Shown: positions 1 through 8,739, counted from the stretch's first letter. The stretch: DNA of 64,000 nt from Microbacterium ginsengiterrae (GCF_014205075.1 NZ_JACHMU010000001.1:248001-312000); one strand, 5' to 3'. The notes: generated from the sequence alone by a model not told the origin. Numbers and translations: made by a program.

Positions 1-827
1 CTCGCGGCCTTCATCGACGCGATCATCTCGGCGGTGAGCGGCTCGAGCGACTCGGTCTCGCGCTGCACCTCCTGGACGGCGGTCAGCGCCGCCGTCGCGG
101 CTGCGCCGCGCTCCTCTTCCGGAACGAGCTGCGGGATCATCGAGCGATCCCCGTATCCACCGTGTGTCTCGTCGCGCACCAGCTCGCCGTCGCGCAGCTC
201 GATCACGCGCCGCTGCATCTGATCGACGAATGCGGCCTCGTGGGTGGCCATGACGATCGTGGTGCCACCGGCGTTGATGCGCGCGAGCAGCTGCATGATG
301 TCCACAGAGGTCGCAGGGTCGAGGTTTCCGGTCGGCTCGTCCGCGAGGAGCACCTGCGGGCGGTTGACGAGCGCGCGGGCGATGGCCACGCGCTGCTGCT
401 CGCCGCCGGAGAGCTCATGCGGCATCCGCTTCTCCTTGCCCTCCAGCCCGACGAGGGCGAGCGCCTCCGGCACCGCCTGCTGCACGAAGCCGCGGGAGGA
501 CCCGGTCACCTGCAGGGTGAAGGCGACGTTCTGGAAGACGGTCTTCGTCGACAGCAGACGGAAGTCCTGGAAGACGGAACCGATGTGACGGCGGAAGTAC
601 GGCACCTTGCGGTTGGCGAGGGAGCGCAGGTCACGGCCGAGAACCGCCACGCGCCCCTTGGTGGGGACGTCCTCGCGCAGGATGAGCCGCAGGCAGGTGG
701 ACTTGCCCGAACCGGACGCGCCGACGAGGAAGACGAATTCGCCCCGCTCGACCTCGAAGTCGACATCGGCCAGGGCCGGTCTCTTCGTGCCGCGGTAGCG
801 CTTGGTGACGTTCTCGAACCGAATCAT
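1..827 (-). CDS. ftsE: cell division ABC ATPase FtsE (3' end outside window)
   Basis: ATPase partner of FtsX, which links the divisome to peptidoglycan hydrolase activation at the septum. Translation from ATG 827 gives [11 protein letters not shown], a Walker [10 protein letters not shown], signature [15 protein letters not shown] and Walker [14 protein letters not shown], the FtsE pattern. The visible 275 codons already exceed the usual ~230 residues: after the ATPase core an acidic tail rich in E, T and A (around [16 protein letters not shown]) runs off the window edge. prfB lies upstream on the same strand, as in most actinobacteria, but a reversed gene sits between them. FtsX would be expected beyond base 1. 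Confidence 0.93.
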   Translation of the reverse strand, partial: MIRFENVTKRYRGTKRPALADVDFEVERGEFVFLVGASGSGKSTCLRLILREDVPTKGRVAVLGRDLRSLANRKVPYFRRHIGSVFQDFRLLSTKTVFQNVAFTLQVTGSSRGFVQQAVPEALALVGLEGKEKRMPHELSGGEQQRVAIARALVNRPQVLLADEPTGNLDPATSVDIMQLLARINAGGTTIVMATHEAAFVDQMQRRVIELRDGELVRDETHGGYGDRSMIPQLVPEEERGAAATAALTAVQEVQRETESLEPLTAEMIASMKAA

Positions 828-971
828 GGCCTAACGAGCCTATGCGCGGTATCACGCGGGAACGCGAGCGACACCCCAGCGGGCGGACAGCTCTCCCCAT
901 ATGGCGCGGCCTCGATTCCTGATAAGCATGTACGGGGCGCGCCGCGCCTCACCCAGACATCAAGGAGATTC

Positions 972-1796
972 ATGAGCACCCCCGCAGGCTGGTACGACGA
1001 CGGATCCGGACGCCAGCGTTGGTGGGACGGCCAGCAGTGGACAGAGCACTTCGCGCCGGAAGCACCCGCCGTCCCCGATGTTCCGCCCGCCGCCGACAGC
1101 CAGCCCTACGGCACCGGCACCCCTGAGACGTCCGCGTTCGCCGCCGGATACCCCGAGACGAGCACCGGTTACGTCTCGCCGGCCGAGCAGACCGCACCGC
1201 GTGCACCCCACATCGTCGGGTGGATCGCCCTCGGCGCCGCGGTACTCGGTTTCATTCTCGTGTGCGTCCCGCCGATCATCCTCGTCGGGTGGTTCCTGCT
1301 GTTCGCAGCATTCGTGCTCTCGGTCGTCGCCTTCTTCCTGAAGGGCAAGAAGTGGGCGCCCATCGTCGCCATCTGCCTCTCCGTGGTCGGTGCCATCGTC
1401 GGCGGCATCCTCGCGCTGGTGTTCTTCACTGCGGCCTTCGTCACGGCGGTCGAGGACGAGATCGACTACGCGACGAGTTCGCCGTCGAGCGCCTTCCCCG
1501 AGGACGAGCTGGATGACGATGCGGATGCCGACGCGGACTCCGATGCGGGAACGAGCACCGGGCGTCCCACCTCGGACGAGGTCGCCGCAGGACTCGCGGA
1601 GATCGTCGAGGCCACCGGCGCCGAGGGCTACACCGACGCGCACCTGCAGTGCATCGCCGACGAGTTCGTGGCATCCGACATGTCGGACGAGGTCCTGCAG
1701 CACATCGCTGCCGGGGACGAGATGTTCGACGATGCCGAGGCGGCCCTGGCGTTCGCCGAGGCGTTCGGTGACGCGCTTCCGGTCTGCCTCTCCTGA
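972..1796 (+). CDS. DUF2510 domain membrane protein
   Basis: A 274-residue protein of unknown function. It starts at ATG 972 behind an AAGGAG site at 962-967. The N terminus, MSTPAGWYDDGSGRQRWWDG, is a DUF2510 module, a short Trp-rich motif common at the N termini of actinobacterial membrane proteins. A Pro/Thr/Tyr linker follows, then three or four hydrophobic segments (about residues 82-160), an acidic low-complexity stretch (DDDADADADSDAG) and a C-terminal domain with two cysteines (LQCIAD and LPVCLS) that could form a disulfide outside the cell. It lies in reverse orientation between prfB and ftsE and ends at a strong hairpin. Domain and topology are visible; the function is not. Confidence 0.85.
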   Translation: MSTPAGWYDDGSGRQRWWDGQQWTEHFAPEAPAVPDVPPAADSQPYGTGTPETSAFAAGYPETSTGYVSPAEQTAPRAPHIVGWIALGAAVLGFILVCVPPIILVGWFLLFAAFVLSVVAFFLKGKKWAPIVAICLSVVGAIVGGILALVFFTAAFVTAVEDEIDYATSSPSSAFPEDELDDDADADADSDAGTSTGRPTSDEVAAGLAEIVEATGAEGYTDAHLQCIADEFVASDMSDEVLQHIAAGDEMFDDAEAALAFAEAFGDALPVCLS

Positions 1797-1810
1797 CGCC
1801 GCCGTATACA

Positions 1811-1847
1811 GAGAGGGGCGGGGCGACGATGTCGCCCCGCCCCTCTC
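1811..1847. terminator. bidirectional terminator hairpin
   Basis: A perfect 17-bp inverted repeat (1811-1827 with 1831-1847) around a GAT loop lies between the convergent 3' ends of the DUF2510 gene and prfB. It has no long T-run, as is common in GC-rich actinobacteria. Confidence 0.8.
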
Positions 1848-1860
1848 TCATGTCATCGGG

Positions 1861-2970
1861 TCAGTCCTCGACCGGGCGCTTGCGCCAGCGGATCCCCGCC
1901 GAGATGAAGTCGTCGAGGTCGCCGTCGAACACCGCTGCGGGGTTGCCGGACTCCTGCCCGGTGCGCAGGTCCTTGACGAGCTGCTGGCCGTAGAGGAAGT
2001 AGGAGCGCATCTGGTCGCCCCAGCTCGCGGTGATGTTGCCGGCGAGTTCCTTCTTCTTCGCGGCCTCCTCCTCCTTCTGCAGGAGCAGGAGGCGGGTCTG
2101 CAGCACGCGCATGGCGGCGGCGCGGTTCTGGATCTGCGACTTCTCGTTCTGCATCGACACGACGATGCCGGTCGGGAGGTGAGTGATGCGCACGGCGGAG
2201 TCGGTGGTGTTGACCGACTGGCCGCCGGGGCCCGACGAGCGGAAGACGTCGACGCGGATGTCGTTCTCGGGGATGTCGACCTCGGTGGCCTCCTCCATGA
2301 GGGGGATGACCTCGACGGCGGCGAAGCTGGTCTGTCGCTTGTCGGCGGATCCGAACGGGCTGATGCGCGCGAGGCGGTGGGTACCGGCCTCGACGGACAG
2401 CGTGCCGAACGCGTAGGGCGCGTCGATCTGGAACGTCGCGGACTTGATGCCCGCGCCCTCCGCGTACGAGGTGTCCATCACCTTGACCGGGTACTTGTGC
2501 TGCTCGGCCCAGCGCAGGTACATGCGCATGAGCATCTCGGCGAAGTCGGTGGCGTCGTCGCCGCCGGCACCGGAGCGGATCGTGATGATCGCGGAGCGGT
2601 CGTCGTACTCGCCGTCGAGGAGCGTCTGCACTTCGAGCTGGTTCATGAGGCTCGTGAGGGCGTCGAGTTCGGCGCGCGCCTCGGCGGCGGAGTCCTCGTC
2701 CTCCATCTCGTTGGCGAGCTCGATGAGGACCTCGAGGTCGTCGAGTCGCTGGCCGATGTCGTTCACCCGCTTGAGCTCGGCCTGCTTGTGACTGAGGGCG
2801 CTGGTGACCTTCTGCGCCTTCTCCGGGTCGTCCCAGAGGTCGGGAGCACCGGCCTCTTCACTGAGCCGTGCGATGTCGGCCTGGAGTCGGGTGACGTCGA
2901 CGACCTCGCTGATGTCGCCGTATGTGTGCCTGAGCGCCTGAATTTCGGCGGAGAGATCGAGTTCGAGCAT
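1861..2970 (-). CDS. prfB: peptide chain release factor 2
   Basis: RF2 reads UGA and UAA stops and triggers peptidyl-tRNA hydrolysis on the ribosome. At 369 residues it has the family length. The stop-recognition tripeptide is SPF (in [10 protein letters not shown]), which marks RF2 rather than RF1, and the catalytic GGQ is at about residues 249-251 in [10 protein letters not shown]. The reading frame is continuous from [13 protein letters not shown], so there is no programmed +1 frameshift of the E. coli kind. It is divergent from the MFS gene, with 57 bp between the starts. Confidence 0.97.
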   Translation of the reverse strand: MLELDLSAEIQALRHTYGDISEVVDVTRLQADIARLSEEAGAPDLWDDPEKAQKVTSALSHKQAELKRVNDIGQRLDDLEVLIELANEMEDEDSAAEARAELDALTSLMNQLEVQTLLDGEYDDRSAIITIRSGAGGDDATDFAEMLMRMYLRWAEQHKYPVKVMDTSYAEGAGIKSATFQIDAPYAFGTLSVEAGTHRLARISPFGSADKRQTSFAAVEVIPLMEEATEVDIPENDIRVDVFRSSGPGGQSVNTTDSAVRITHLPTGIVVSMQNEKSQIQNRAAAMRVLQTRLLLLQKEEEAAKKKELAGNITASWGDQMRSYFLYGQQLVKDLRTGQESGNPAAVFDGDLDDFISAGIRWRKRPVED

Positions 2971-3027
2971 GACTCCTCAGCCTATCGCGGATCGGCTGGG
3001 AGATGAGGGCGCAGTAGCCTGGACCCG

Positions 3028-4305
3028 ATGAGCAGCGCATCCACGGTCCTGAGACAGTTCGGACCGATGGTGTATCTGCCCACCATTCTCTTCTCGCTGG
3101 GTGAGGGCGCCGTCATCCCGCTGATCCCCGTGATCGCGGCGAACATGGGCGCCGATGTCGCCGGCGCCGCTCTGGTCGCCGCCGCACTCGTCGTGGGACA
3201 GCTGTGCGGCAACCTGCCCGCCGGGTGGGCCGTCGCCCGCATCGGCGAGCGCTTCACCATGGTCATCGCCGGCGTCGTGTCGATGGTCGCCGTCCTCGGG
3301 ATGGTCCTCGCCCCCGTGCTGGCGGTCTTCGCGTCCTCGGTGTTCCTGCTCGGATTCTGCGCCGCCGCCTTCGGCCTCGCCCGGCACGCGTTCATGACGA
3401 CGCGCGTCCCGCTCGCCTTCCGTGCGCGGTCGCTCTCGCTGCTGGGCGGCAGCTTCCGCCTCGGCATCTTCATCGGCCCGTTCGTGACGGCAGGCCTCCT
3501 GCAGGTGTTCGGCGACGAGCATGCCGCCACGTGGTTCTTCCTCGCCTGCCTCGCCGTCATGGTGGTGCTCGTGCTGTTCGGTCCGGATCCGGAGAAGACG
3601 ACGGCGCCGCTCCCGGACCGTGGGTCGGTCGCCGAGGACTCCGGCGAGGCGGTCAGCGGATCGATCCCGACGATCGAGCGTGTCGGCATCTTCCGCACCA
3701 TGTGGCGTTTCCGTGGCGTGCTCGGGCGGCTCGGCCTCGCCGCCGCATCGTTGTCCGCCGTGCGTTCGGCTCGCCAGGTCGTGCTGCCGCTGTGGGGTGT
3801 GTCACTCGGGTTGGACGCGCAGACGATCGCGCTGGTGGTCGGCGTCTCCGGAGCGATCGACTTCGCGCTCTTCTACGCCAGCGGGCAGGTGATGGATCGC
3901 TTCGGCCGGCTGTGGGCGGCGATGCCGGCGATGGTGCTGATGGGGTCCGGCTTCCTCGTGCTCTCGCTCACGCACGACGGCGACGCTGCCGTGCTGTGGT
4001 TCGGGATGCTCGCCGCCGTGCTCGGCGTGGGGAACGGGCTCTCCAGCGGCATCCTGCTCACACTCGGTGCCGACGTCGCACCGAGACAGGATCCGGCGCC
4101 GTTCCTCGGCTCATGGCGCACGCTGACGGATGCCGGTGGGGCGGTGGCCCCGCTGATCGTGTCGGCGGTGACCGCGATCGTCTCGCTGTCGGCCGCCTCA
4201 GCCGTGGTCGGCGCGATAGGCCTCCTCGGGGCCGTGGGCTTCATCCGGTGGATCCCCCGGTACAGTCCGCGGCGCCGGCCGGAAGACGGATCGGATCCCG
4301 CCTAG
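3028..4305 (+). CDS. MFS transporter
   Basis: A 425-residue polytopic protein with about 12 hydrophobic segments split by a central hydrophilic loop (about residues 190-225). The loop after the second helix reads GNLPAGWAVARIGERFTM, the MFS A-like motif (G-x3-D/G-R-x-G-x-R region), and the matching C-half loop is SGQVMDRFGRLWAAMP. This fits a major facilitator, probably a drug or metabolite exporter; the substrate cannot be inferred. The gene ends in a CTAG palindrome shared with the stop codon of the convergent TadG-like gene (bases 4302-4305). Confidence 0.88.
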   Translation: MSSASTVLRQFGPMVYLPTILFSLGEGAVIPLIPVIAANMGADVAGAALVAAALVVGQLCGNLPAGWAVARIGERFTMVIAGVVSMVAVLGMVLAPVLAVFASSVFLLGFCAAAFGLARHAFMTTRVPLAFRARSLSLLGGSFRLGIFIGPFVTAGLLQVFGDEHAATWFFLACLAVMVVLVLFGPDPEKTTAPLPDRGSVAEDSGEAVSGSIPTIERVGIFRTMWRFRGVLGRLGLAAASLSAVRSARQVVLPLWGVSLGLDAQTIALVVGVSGAIDFALFYASGQVMDRFGRLWAAMPAMVLMGSGFLVLSLTHDGDAAVLWFGMLAAVLGVGNGLSSGILLTLGADVAPRQDPAPFLGSWRTLTDAGGAVAPLIVSAVTAIVSLSAASAVVGAIGLLGAVGFIRWIPRYSPRRRPEDGSDPA

Positions 4306-4721
4306 CGCAGGGCGGTGCGGCTGGTGGCCGTGGCCTCGAGCCCGACGGCCATCGGCACGAAAGCCGAGACGAGCGGCGGGTGCCACTCGGATGCGACCGT
4401 GACCTGCGCGGAGACGCCGTCCGGTGCCGACGCGGCGATCAGCCGGGCGTCGGACGCGATCGCCGCGACGACCGCGGCCGCCTGCTCTTTCACCCCGATG
4501 TCCGTCAGCTCGGCGCGCACGCTGTCGCCCTCGACCACGAGCGAGAAACCATCGGCTCCGGCGAGCGCTGCGGCATCGGCGAGCGAGTCGAGACGCTTCT
4601 GGGCGATGTACATGTCGGTGGCGCACGTGCAGACGAACACCACTGCAAGAGCGAGCACGATGTATCCGAGCAGGAGCGGGAGAATGCTGCCCTCCTCACG
4701 CCCGCAGCGCGCGCCCCTCAT
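4302..4721 (-). CDS. TadE/TadG-like pilus assembly protein
   Basis: A 139-residue protein starting at ATG 4721, which overlaps the stop of the preceding tadE-like gene as ATGA. A short basic N terminus (MRGARCGREEGS) precedes one membrane segment (ILPLLLGYIVLALAVVFVCT), followed by DMYIAQKRLDSLADAAALAGADG. This AQKRLDSLADAAALAGA region is the hallmark of TadG-like and secretion-neighbourhood TadE-like proteins. It is the last gene of the Tad operon and probably a minor pilin-like or anchoring component of the Flp/Tad apparatus. A longer in-frame reading to 4892 is possible but overlaps the upstream gene. Confidence 0.82.
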   Translation of the reverse strand: MRGARCGREEGSILPLLLGYIVLALAVVFVCTCATDMYIAQKRLDSLADAAALAGADGFSLVVEGDSVRAELTDIGVKEQAAAVVAAIASDARLIAASAPDGVSAQVTVASEWHPPLVSAFVPMAVGLEATATSRTALR

Positions 4722-5179
4722 CCGGCACCCCACAGACGCGAGACCTTCTGCGCCGCGGACGCCTGCAGGGGGATGCTCGTGGCGCGCTCGAGTCCGAACA
4801 CCGCAGGCACGAACGGAAGGGAGACGCGGGTGTCGACGGTCACGATCACGGTCGCACCCGGCGACGGGCACTCGACGGCGGTCGGGGTGCACGACACGGT
4901 CACCTCCACCGCCCCGGCATCCATCCCGTACTGGTCGACGACGCTCGCCAGCACCGCATCAGCGCGGGCCGACGCGGAAGCCGCGTCCTCTGCCTGCCCG
5001 ATGACCCGGGCCGTGTGCCGCGCCGCAGCCTCCGCCCCGAGCAGGTTCTCCTGCACGGCGCCGAGGGTGAGCACCAGGTATGCGAGCGGGACGAGGAGGA
5101 TCACGCCGACAGTGACGAACTCGACGGCGGCCGAGCCGTCGTCATTCCTCCCCCAGCGACTCCATGGGAGCATCCGCAT
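4718..5179 (-). CDS. TadE family minor pilin-like protein
   Basis: A 153-residue TadE-like protein. The N terminus MRMLPWSRWGRNDDGSAAVEFVTVGVILLVPLAYLVL carries the TadE signature (G-S-A-A-V-E-F directly before one long hydrophobic segment). The remaining ~110 residues would be extracytoplasmic and include a cysteine pair (VSCTPTAVECP). The start at ATG 5179 overlaps the previous gene by 38 bp; a second ATG at 5173 is also possible. It sits between two other TadE/G-like genes and probably acts as a pseudopilin in Tad assembly. Confidence 0.84.
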   Translation of the reverse strand: MRMLPWSRWGRNDDGSAAVEFVTVGVILLVPLAYLVLTLGAVQENLLGAEAAARHTARVIGQAEDAASASARADAVLASVVDQYGMDAGAVEVTVSCTPTAVECPSPGATVIVTVDTRVSLPFVPAVFGLERATSIPLQASAAQKVSRLWGAG

Positions 5180-5525
5180 GCACCTCCAAGGCGTAGGGGA
5201 TGCCGAGAAGTCCGATGACGGGCAGGGTCGTGCGCACCGTCACCACCGCGGTCGGATGCCCGAGCCGGTCGCTCTGCGACACGGAGACATCGCCGGCGTA
5301 CGCGTCGCCGACGGCCCGCGAGATCGAGAGCCGGGTGCGTTCGGCCCCGTCGCCGAGGGTCGTGTCGGCGAGCGCGGCGTAGTGGGCGCCCTCGACCGCC
5401 GCGTCGTGGACGAGGTTGCGGACGTGGACGGCGACGCCGAGCTGGATGACGGCGAGCGTGAGCGCCGTGAGCAGGGCGCCCACGAGAACGAAGTCCACGG
5501 GCGCCGAGCCCCGCTCGTCATCCAC
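5142..5525 (-). CDS. TadE-like protein
   Basis: A 127-residue protein starting at GTG 5525, one base after the stop of the pilin-like gene. The N terminus reads MDDERGSAPVDFVLVGALLTALTLAVIQLGVAVHVRN. It is a TadE-like single-span protein in which the usual AxVEF is APVDF. The C-terminal ~90 residues are predicted outside and have no cysteine. It is probably co-transcribed and translationally coupled within the Tad operon. Assignment rests on the N-terminal motif and context. Confidence 0.83.
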   Translation of the reverse strand: MDDERGSAPVDFVLVGALLTALTLAVIQLGVAVHVRNLVHDAAVEGAHYAALADTTLGDGAERTRLSISRAVGDAYAGDVSVSQSDRLGHPTAVVTVRTTLPVIGLLGIPYALEVHADAPMESLGEE

Positions 5526-5526
5526 G

Positions 5527-5727
5527 TCAGAGCCCGGAGACCCGGGAGATCGCCTGCTCGAACAGCCCCGTGAGCGCCGGTCCGGCCACGGCCCAGATCA
5601 GGACGACGAGCCCCGCGGTCATCAGCGTCACGAGGACCCACCCGGGCACATCCCCGTCCTCATCGTCGATGAGTTCTCTGGCATCGGCGACAGTGGTGCC
5701 CCACCATGTGCGCATTCGTCTCATCAT
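5527..5727 (-). CDS. small Flp-pilin-like protein (DUF4244 position)
   Basis: A 66-residue protein with an excellent GAGGAGGT ribosome site 5 bp before ATG 5727. A basic/acidic N-terminal ~27 residues (RELIDDEDGDVPGW) precede one hydrophobic helix (VLVTLMTAGLVVLIWAVAG) and a short tail. It holds the slot of the Flp pilin/DUF4244 gene between tadC and tadE. However, the type IV class III prepilin pattern (G then E-Y five or six residues on) is absent; the sequence at the junction is GDVPGWVLVT. It is either a divergent major pilin or a structural stand-in. Confidence 0.78.
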   Translation of the reverse strand: MMRRMRTWWGTTVADARELIDDEDGDVPGWVLVTLMTAGLVVLIWAVAGPALTGLFEQAISRVSGL

Positions 5728-5768
5728 CGGTACCTCCTCGGTGTTGCGGTGATGGGGAGCCACTTCGG

Positions 5769-6707
5769 TCACCCCAGTCCCAGTTGCAGGATGAACACGC
5801 CGGGGAAGACGGCGTAGAGCACGGACAGCGGCAGGATCAGGAACACGAGCGGGAGCATCATGAGGATCTCCCGACGGCCCGCCTGTTCGATCAGCGCCTG
5901 CTTGGCGTCCTCGCGTGCGTCTGCGGCCTGCGCGTGCAGTACGGCCGCGAGCGGCGCCCCGTGTTCGAGCGCCGCGACGATCTGATCCACGGCGCGTGCG
6001 AGCCCGGGTTGGCGGAGCCGTGACGCCATCTCGCCGAGCGCGTCCGCCAACGGCGACCCCGTACCGACGTCGAGCACGACGCGGCGCATCTCCCCCGACA
6101 GCTCCCCGGATCCGATCATGGCCACTCGTCGGAGCGCATCGAGGAATCCTTCGCCGGCGGACAGGCAGAGGGCGAGGAACTCCAGGGCCGTCGGGAGCTC
6201 GTCGCCGAGCCTCGCGAGGCGAGCGCGGACGCGGGCGGTGAGCACCATGTCGACCGTGATCGCGGCGCCGACGCCGCACACGACCGGCAGCACCGCTGCG
6301 GGCGGCGACAGGCTTCCGGCGACCGCAAGGACCACCACCAGAACGCTGCCCACGGCGGTCCCGCCGATCGCCCACCCGAGCTGACGTGCGCGGAACGCGG
6401 AGGGCTCCTCCTCGAGGCCCGCCTGCGCCAGACGCACGCCGAGAGCCTCGCCGTCGCCCAGACCCCGCAGCATCCTCGTGCGCGCGCGCCGCCACCAGGT
6501 GGAGGCGTCGACGGGCAGGATGCCGACCGTCGGAAGCACTCCGGAAGGCAGCACCGAATCCTCGACGGCATCGCGGATGTACGGCGCGATGCGCGTCGTC
6601 AACGATGCCGCTCTCCAGCGAGGAGCTGCGGCCAGGATGCAGAGGAGCCCGGCGGCGAGGACGCCGCCGAGGAGCACCGAGACGGCGGCATCCGTCATCA
6701 CGGTCAT
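5769..6707 (-). CDS. tadC: TadC-like type II secretion F-domain protein
   Basis: A 312-residue inner membrane platform protein of the Tad/Flp machinery. Hydrophobic segments lie near residues 8-28, 108-150 and 285-308. Between them is the T2SSF cytoplasmic domain, with the pattern LGDELPTALEFLALCLSAGEGFLDALRRV and later QAADAREDAKQALIEQAGRREILMMLPLVFLILP. It starts at ATG 6707 in an ATGA overlap with tadB. It is expected to pair with TadB and move with the CpaF ATPase. Confidence 0.88.
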   Translation of the reverse strand: MTVMTDAAVSVLLGGVLAAGLLCILAAAPRWRAASLTTRIAPYIRDAVEDSVLPSGVLPTVGILPVDASTWWRRARTRMLRGLGDGEALGVRLAQAGLEEEPSAFRARQLGWAIGGTAVGSVLVVVLAVAGSLSPPAAVLPVVCGVGAAITVDMVLTARVRARLARLGDELPTALEFLALCLSAGEGFLDALRRVAMIGSGELSGEMRRVVLDVGTGSPLADALGEMASRLRQPGLARAVDQIVAALEHGAPLAAVLHAQAADAREDAKQALIEQAGRREILMMLPLVFLILPLSVLYAVFPGVFILQLGLG

Positions 6708-7561
6708 GCGAACCAGCGCCTCGGCTCAGGCAGGCGTCCGATGCGGAGCATGATCCGGAACGCGATCACCGACACCCCCGCGCCGCAGAGGATCACCATC
6801 AGACCCGCCGGACTCGCGTACGCCTGCGCCCCCTCCGGTCGCAGCGCGAGCAGGAGGAGGATCACCCATGGCGCGATCACACCCAGTACGGCCGCGCCAC
6901 GGATCCAGGACTGCTTCGCCTCGACCTCACCGCGCAGAGCCGCGTCTGCGCGTACCGACGCCGACAGGGCACGGAGCACACCGGTCAGTTCCGTCCCGCC
7001 GACCTGGCGCGCCATCTTCAGCGCCTCGATGATGCGGTCGCCGATCGGGTCCGCCAGAGCGTTCTTGAGGCGATCGGCGCTGCTCTCGAATCGTCCGGTC
7101 GCACGAAGATCCCTGGCGAACACGGCGAACGCAGGGCGCAGGGGCACGGGAGCGGAGTCCGCCAGGCCCGCCACGGCGTCGGGCAGGGAGAGCCCGACCC
7201 GGATCGACGCGACGAGGAGGTCGCACACGTCCGGCCACATCTGCCGCCGCGCTCGGAGCAGTCGTATGCGTCGGGCACGCAGGAACGCGATCGGAGCAGC
7301 CCCCGCCGCGAGCGCGGCGACCAGGGTCAGCGCAGGGATTCCAGTGACCAGCCAGACGAGGGCCGCGGCGACCGGCGCCACGACCATCATCACGGCGAGC
7401 ATCCTGTGACGCGGAACCGAGGCGAGCCCGGCTTCAGCCATGAGCCGGGTGAGCCGGTCATCGCGCGCACCACGCGCGGGGCGCTCGCCGGCCGGCCACA
7501 GCCAGGGCGAGGCGCACAGCACCGCCCCCGCGGCGAGCATCGCACCCACGAGGAACGTCAT
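6704..7561 (-). CDS. tadB: TadB-like type II secretion F-domain protein
   Basis: A 285-residue membrane protein starting at ATG 7561, which overlaps the cpaF stop by four bases. Two N-terminal hydrophobic segments and two C-terminal ones flank a T2SSF domain (QMWPDVCDLLVASIRVGLSL and RIIEALKMARQVGGTELTGVLRALSASVRAD). It is probably the second half of the TadB/TadC platform in the membrane. The reading frame stays open further upstream inside cpaF, but the ATGA coupling and the hydrophobic N terminus MTFLVGAMLAAGAVL support this start. Confidence 0.88.
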   Translation of the reverse strand: MTFLVGAMLAAGAVLCASPWLWPAGERPARGARDDRLTRLMAEAGLASVPRHRMLAVMMVVAPVAAALVWLVTGIPALTLVAALAAGAAPIAFLRARRIRLLRARRQMWPDVCDLLVASIRVGLSLPDAVAGLADSAPVPLRPAFAVFARDLRATGRFESSADRLKNALADPIGDRIIEALKMARQVGGTELTGVLRALSASVRADAALRGEVEAKQSWIRGAAVLGVIAPWVILLLLALRPEGAQAYASPAGLMVILCGAGVSVIAFRIMLRIGRLPEPRRWFA

Positions 7562-8700
7562 CCGCTCCGCTCCGCACGATAGACGGGACGGGAGAGGATC
7601 CGCCCATCGATGACCTCCCCGGTCGGGGCGATGATCTCCTGCACGAATCGGAGGCCTGCTCGATCCCGCGCGCAATGGACGACCAGCGAGACGGAAGCGG
7701 CGAGCGCAGGCGCGATGAACGAGCGGTCGATGTTGCGGCCGGCCAGCAGCGGCAGGATCGTGAGCTTCTCGAGCGCCTCGGCTGCGGAGTTCGCATGCAC
7801 GGTGCCGGCACCCGGCACGCCCGTGTTCAGTGCGAGGACGAGGTCGAGCGCCTCCGCGTCGCGGACCTCGCCCACCACGAGCCGATCGGGGCGCATGCGC
7901 AGCGCCTCCTTGACCAGTCGGCGAAGAGTGATCTCGCCCGTGCCCTCCAGACTTGCCTGTCTGCCCTGCAGCGCGACGAGATCCGGTCCGTCGACGGCGA
8001 GTTCGAAGGTCTCCTCCACCGTGACGATCCGCTGCGCGTCGGCGCACGCGGCCAGGAGTGCACCCAGGAGCGTCGTCTTGCCGGTGTGGGTCGCGCCGGA
8101 CACGATCACGCTGCTCCCGTCGCGCATCGCTCGGCGCAGCAGATCCGCGACCTCGTCCGGCAGGGATCCCAGCGCGACGAGGGCGTCCAGCGTGCGGTAG
8201 CCCGGGAGGAACTTGCGGATGTTCACGGCCCAGGAGCCACGGACGACGTCCGCGATCGCGACATGAAGGCGGGATCCGTCCGGCAGGGAGGCGTCCACGA
8301 AGGGCTGGCTGACGTCGACGCGGCGCCCGGTCGACTGCAGCATGCGTTCGACGAGGTCGCGCACCATGGCATCCGTGAGCGCGAGCGGCACACGCTCCGA
8401 CACCCCGCCGCGGGCGATGAACACCCGGTCAGGACCGTTCAGCCAGATCTCCTCGATCCCAGGGTCGTCCAGCAGCGGCTGCAGCGCCCCGAACCCGCTC
8501 ACCGAGGCGAGCACGTCCCTCACCAGCGCCGGTTCGTCGTCGACCATCGCATCGCCGCGGGACAGGGCGAGGTCGTTGTGACGGCGGACCTCGGCCTGCG
8601 CGATCCGCCGTGCCTCGTCGGGCGCGGACGACGGATCGGTGCGCTCCGCGCGCAGTCTGCGGCGTACGCGCTCGGCGACGACGAGGGACGGGTGACTCAC
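7558..8700 (-). CDS. cpaF: CpaF/TadA family secretion ATPase
   Basis: The motor ATPase of the Tad/Flp system, 380 residues from GTG 8700. Visible features are the N-terminal domain ending in LLDDPGIEEIWLNGP, Walker A GATHTGKTT (Lys at about 208), the Asp box/Walker B stretch MRPDRLVVGEVRDAEALDLV and the His box GTVHANSA, all typical of GspE/CpaF ATPases. It is the first gene of a seven-gene Tad operon with stop-start overlaps. No tadZ/cpaE or prepilin peptidase gene is adjacent. A perfect hairpin lies directly before the start codon and covers its ribosome site. Confidence 0.93.
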   Translation of the reverse strand: MSHPSLVVAERVRRRLRAERTDPSSAPDEARRIAQAEVRRHNDLALSRGDAMVDDEPALVRDVLASVSGFGALQPLLDDPGIEEIWLNGPDRVFIARGGVSERVPLALTDAMVRDLVERMLQSTGRRVDVSQPFVDASLPDGSRLHVAIADVVRGSWAVNIRKFLPGYRTLDALVALGSLPDEVADLLRRAMRDGSSVIVSGATHTGKTTLLGALLAACADAQRIVTVEETFELAVDGPDLVALQGRQASLEGTGEITLRRLVKEALRMRPDRLVVGEVRDAEALDLVLALNTGVPGAGTVHANSAAEALEKLTILPLLAGRNIDRSFIAPALAASVSLVVHCARDRAGLRFVQEIIAPTGEVIDGRILSRPVYRAERSG

Positions 8701-8701
8701 C

Positions 8702-8725
8702 CCGGCATCCTCGCAAGGATGCCGG
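8702..8725 (-). promoter_or_regulatory. hairpin over the cpaF ribosome binding site
   Basis: A perfect 9-bp inverted repeat (8702-8710 with 8717-8725) with a 6-nt loop ends one base before the cpaF GTG. In the mRNA the only good Shine-Dalgarno stretch, GAGGA (bases 8712-8708), lies half in the loop and half in the 3' arm, so folding would hide it. Confidence 0.5.
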
Positions 8726-8739
8726 ATCCGCCGCCGAAA

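Noticed and set aside
1861..2970. Programmed frameshift in prfB
   Set aside because: The coding frame is continuous from start to stop with no in-frame UGA.
3204..5573. 789-codon open frame on the plus strand across the MFS gene and the Tad genes
   Set aside because: Arg/Pro/His-rich translation with no motifs, shadowing well-supported genes on both strands; an effect of high GC at third codon positions.
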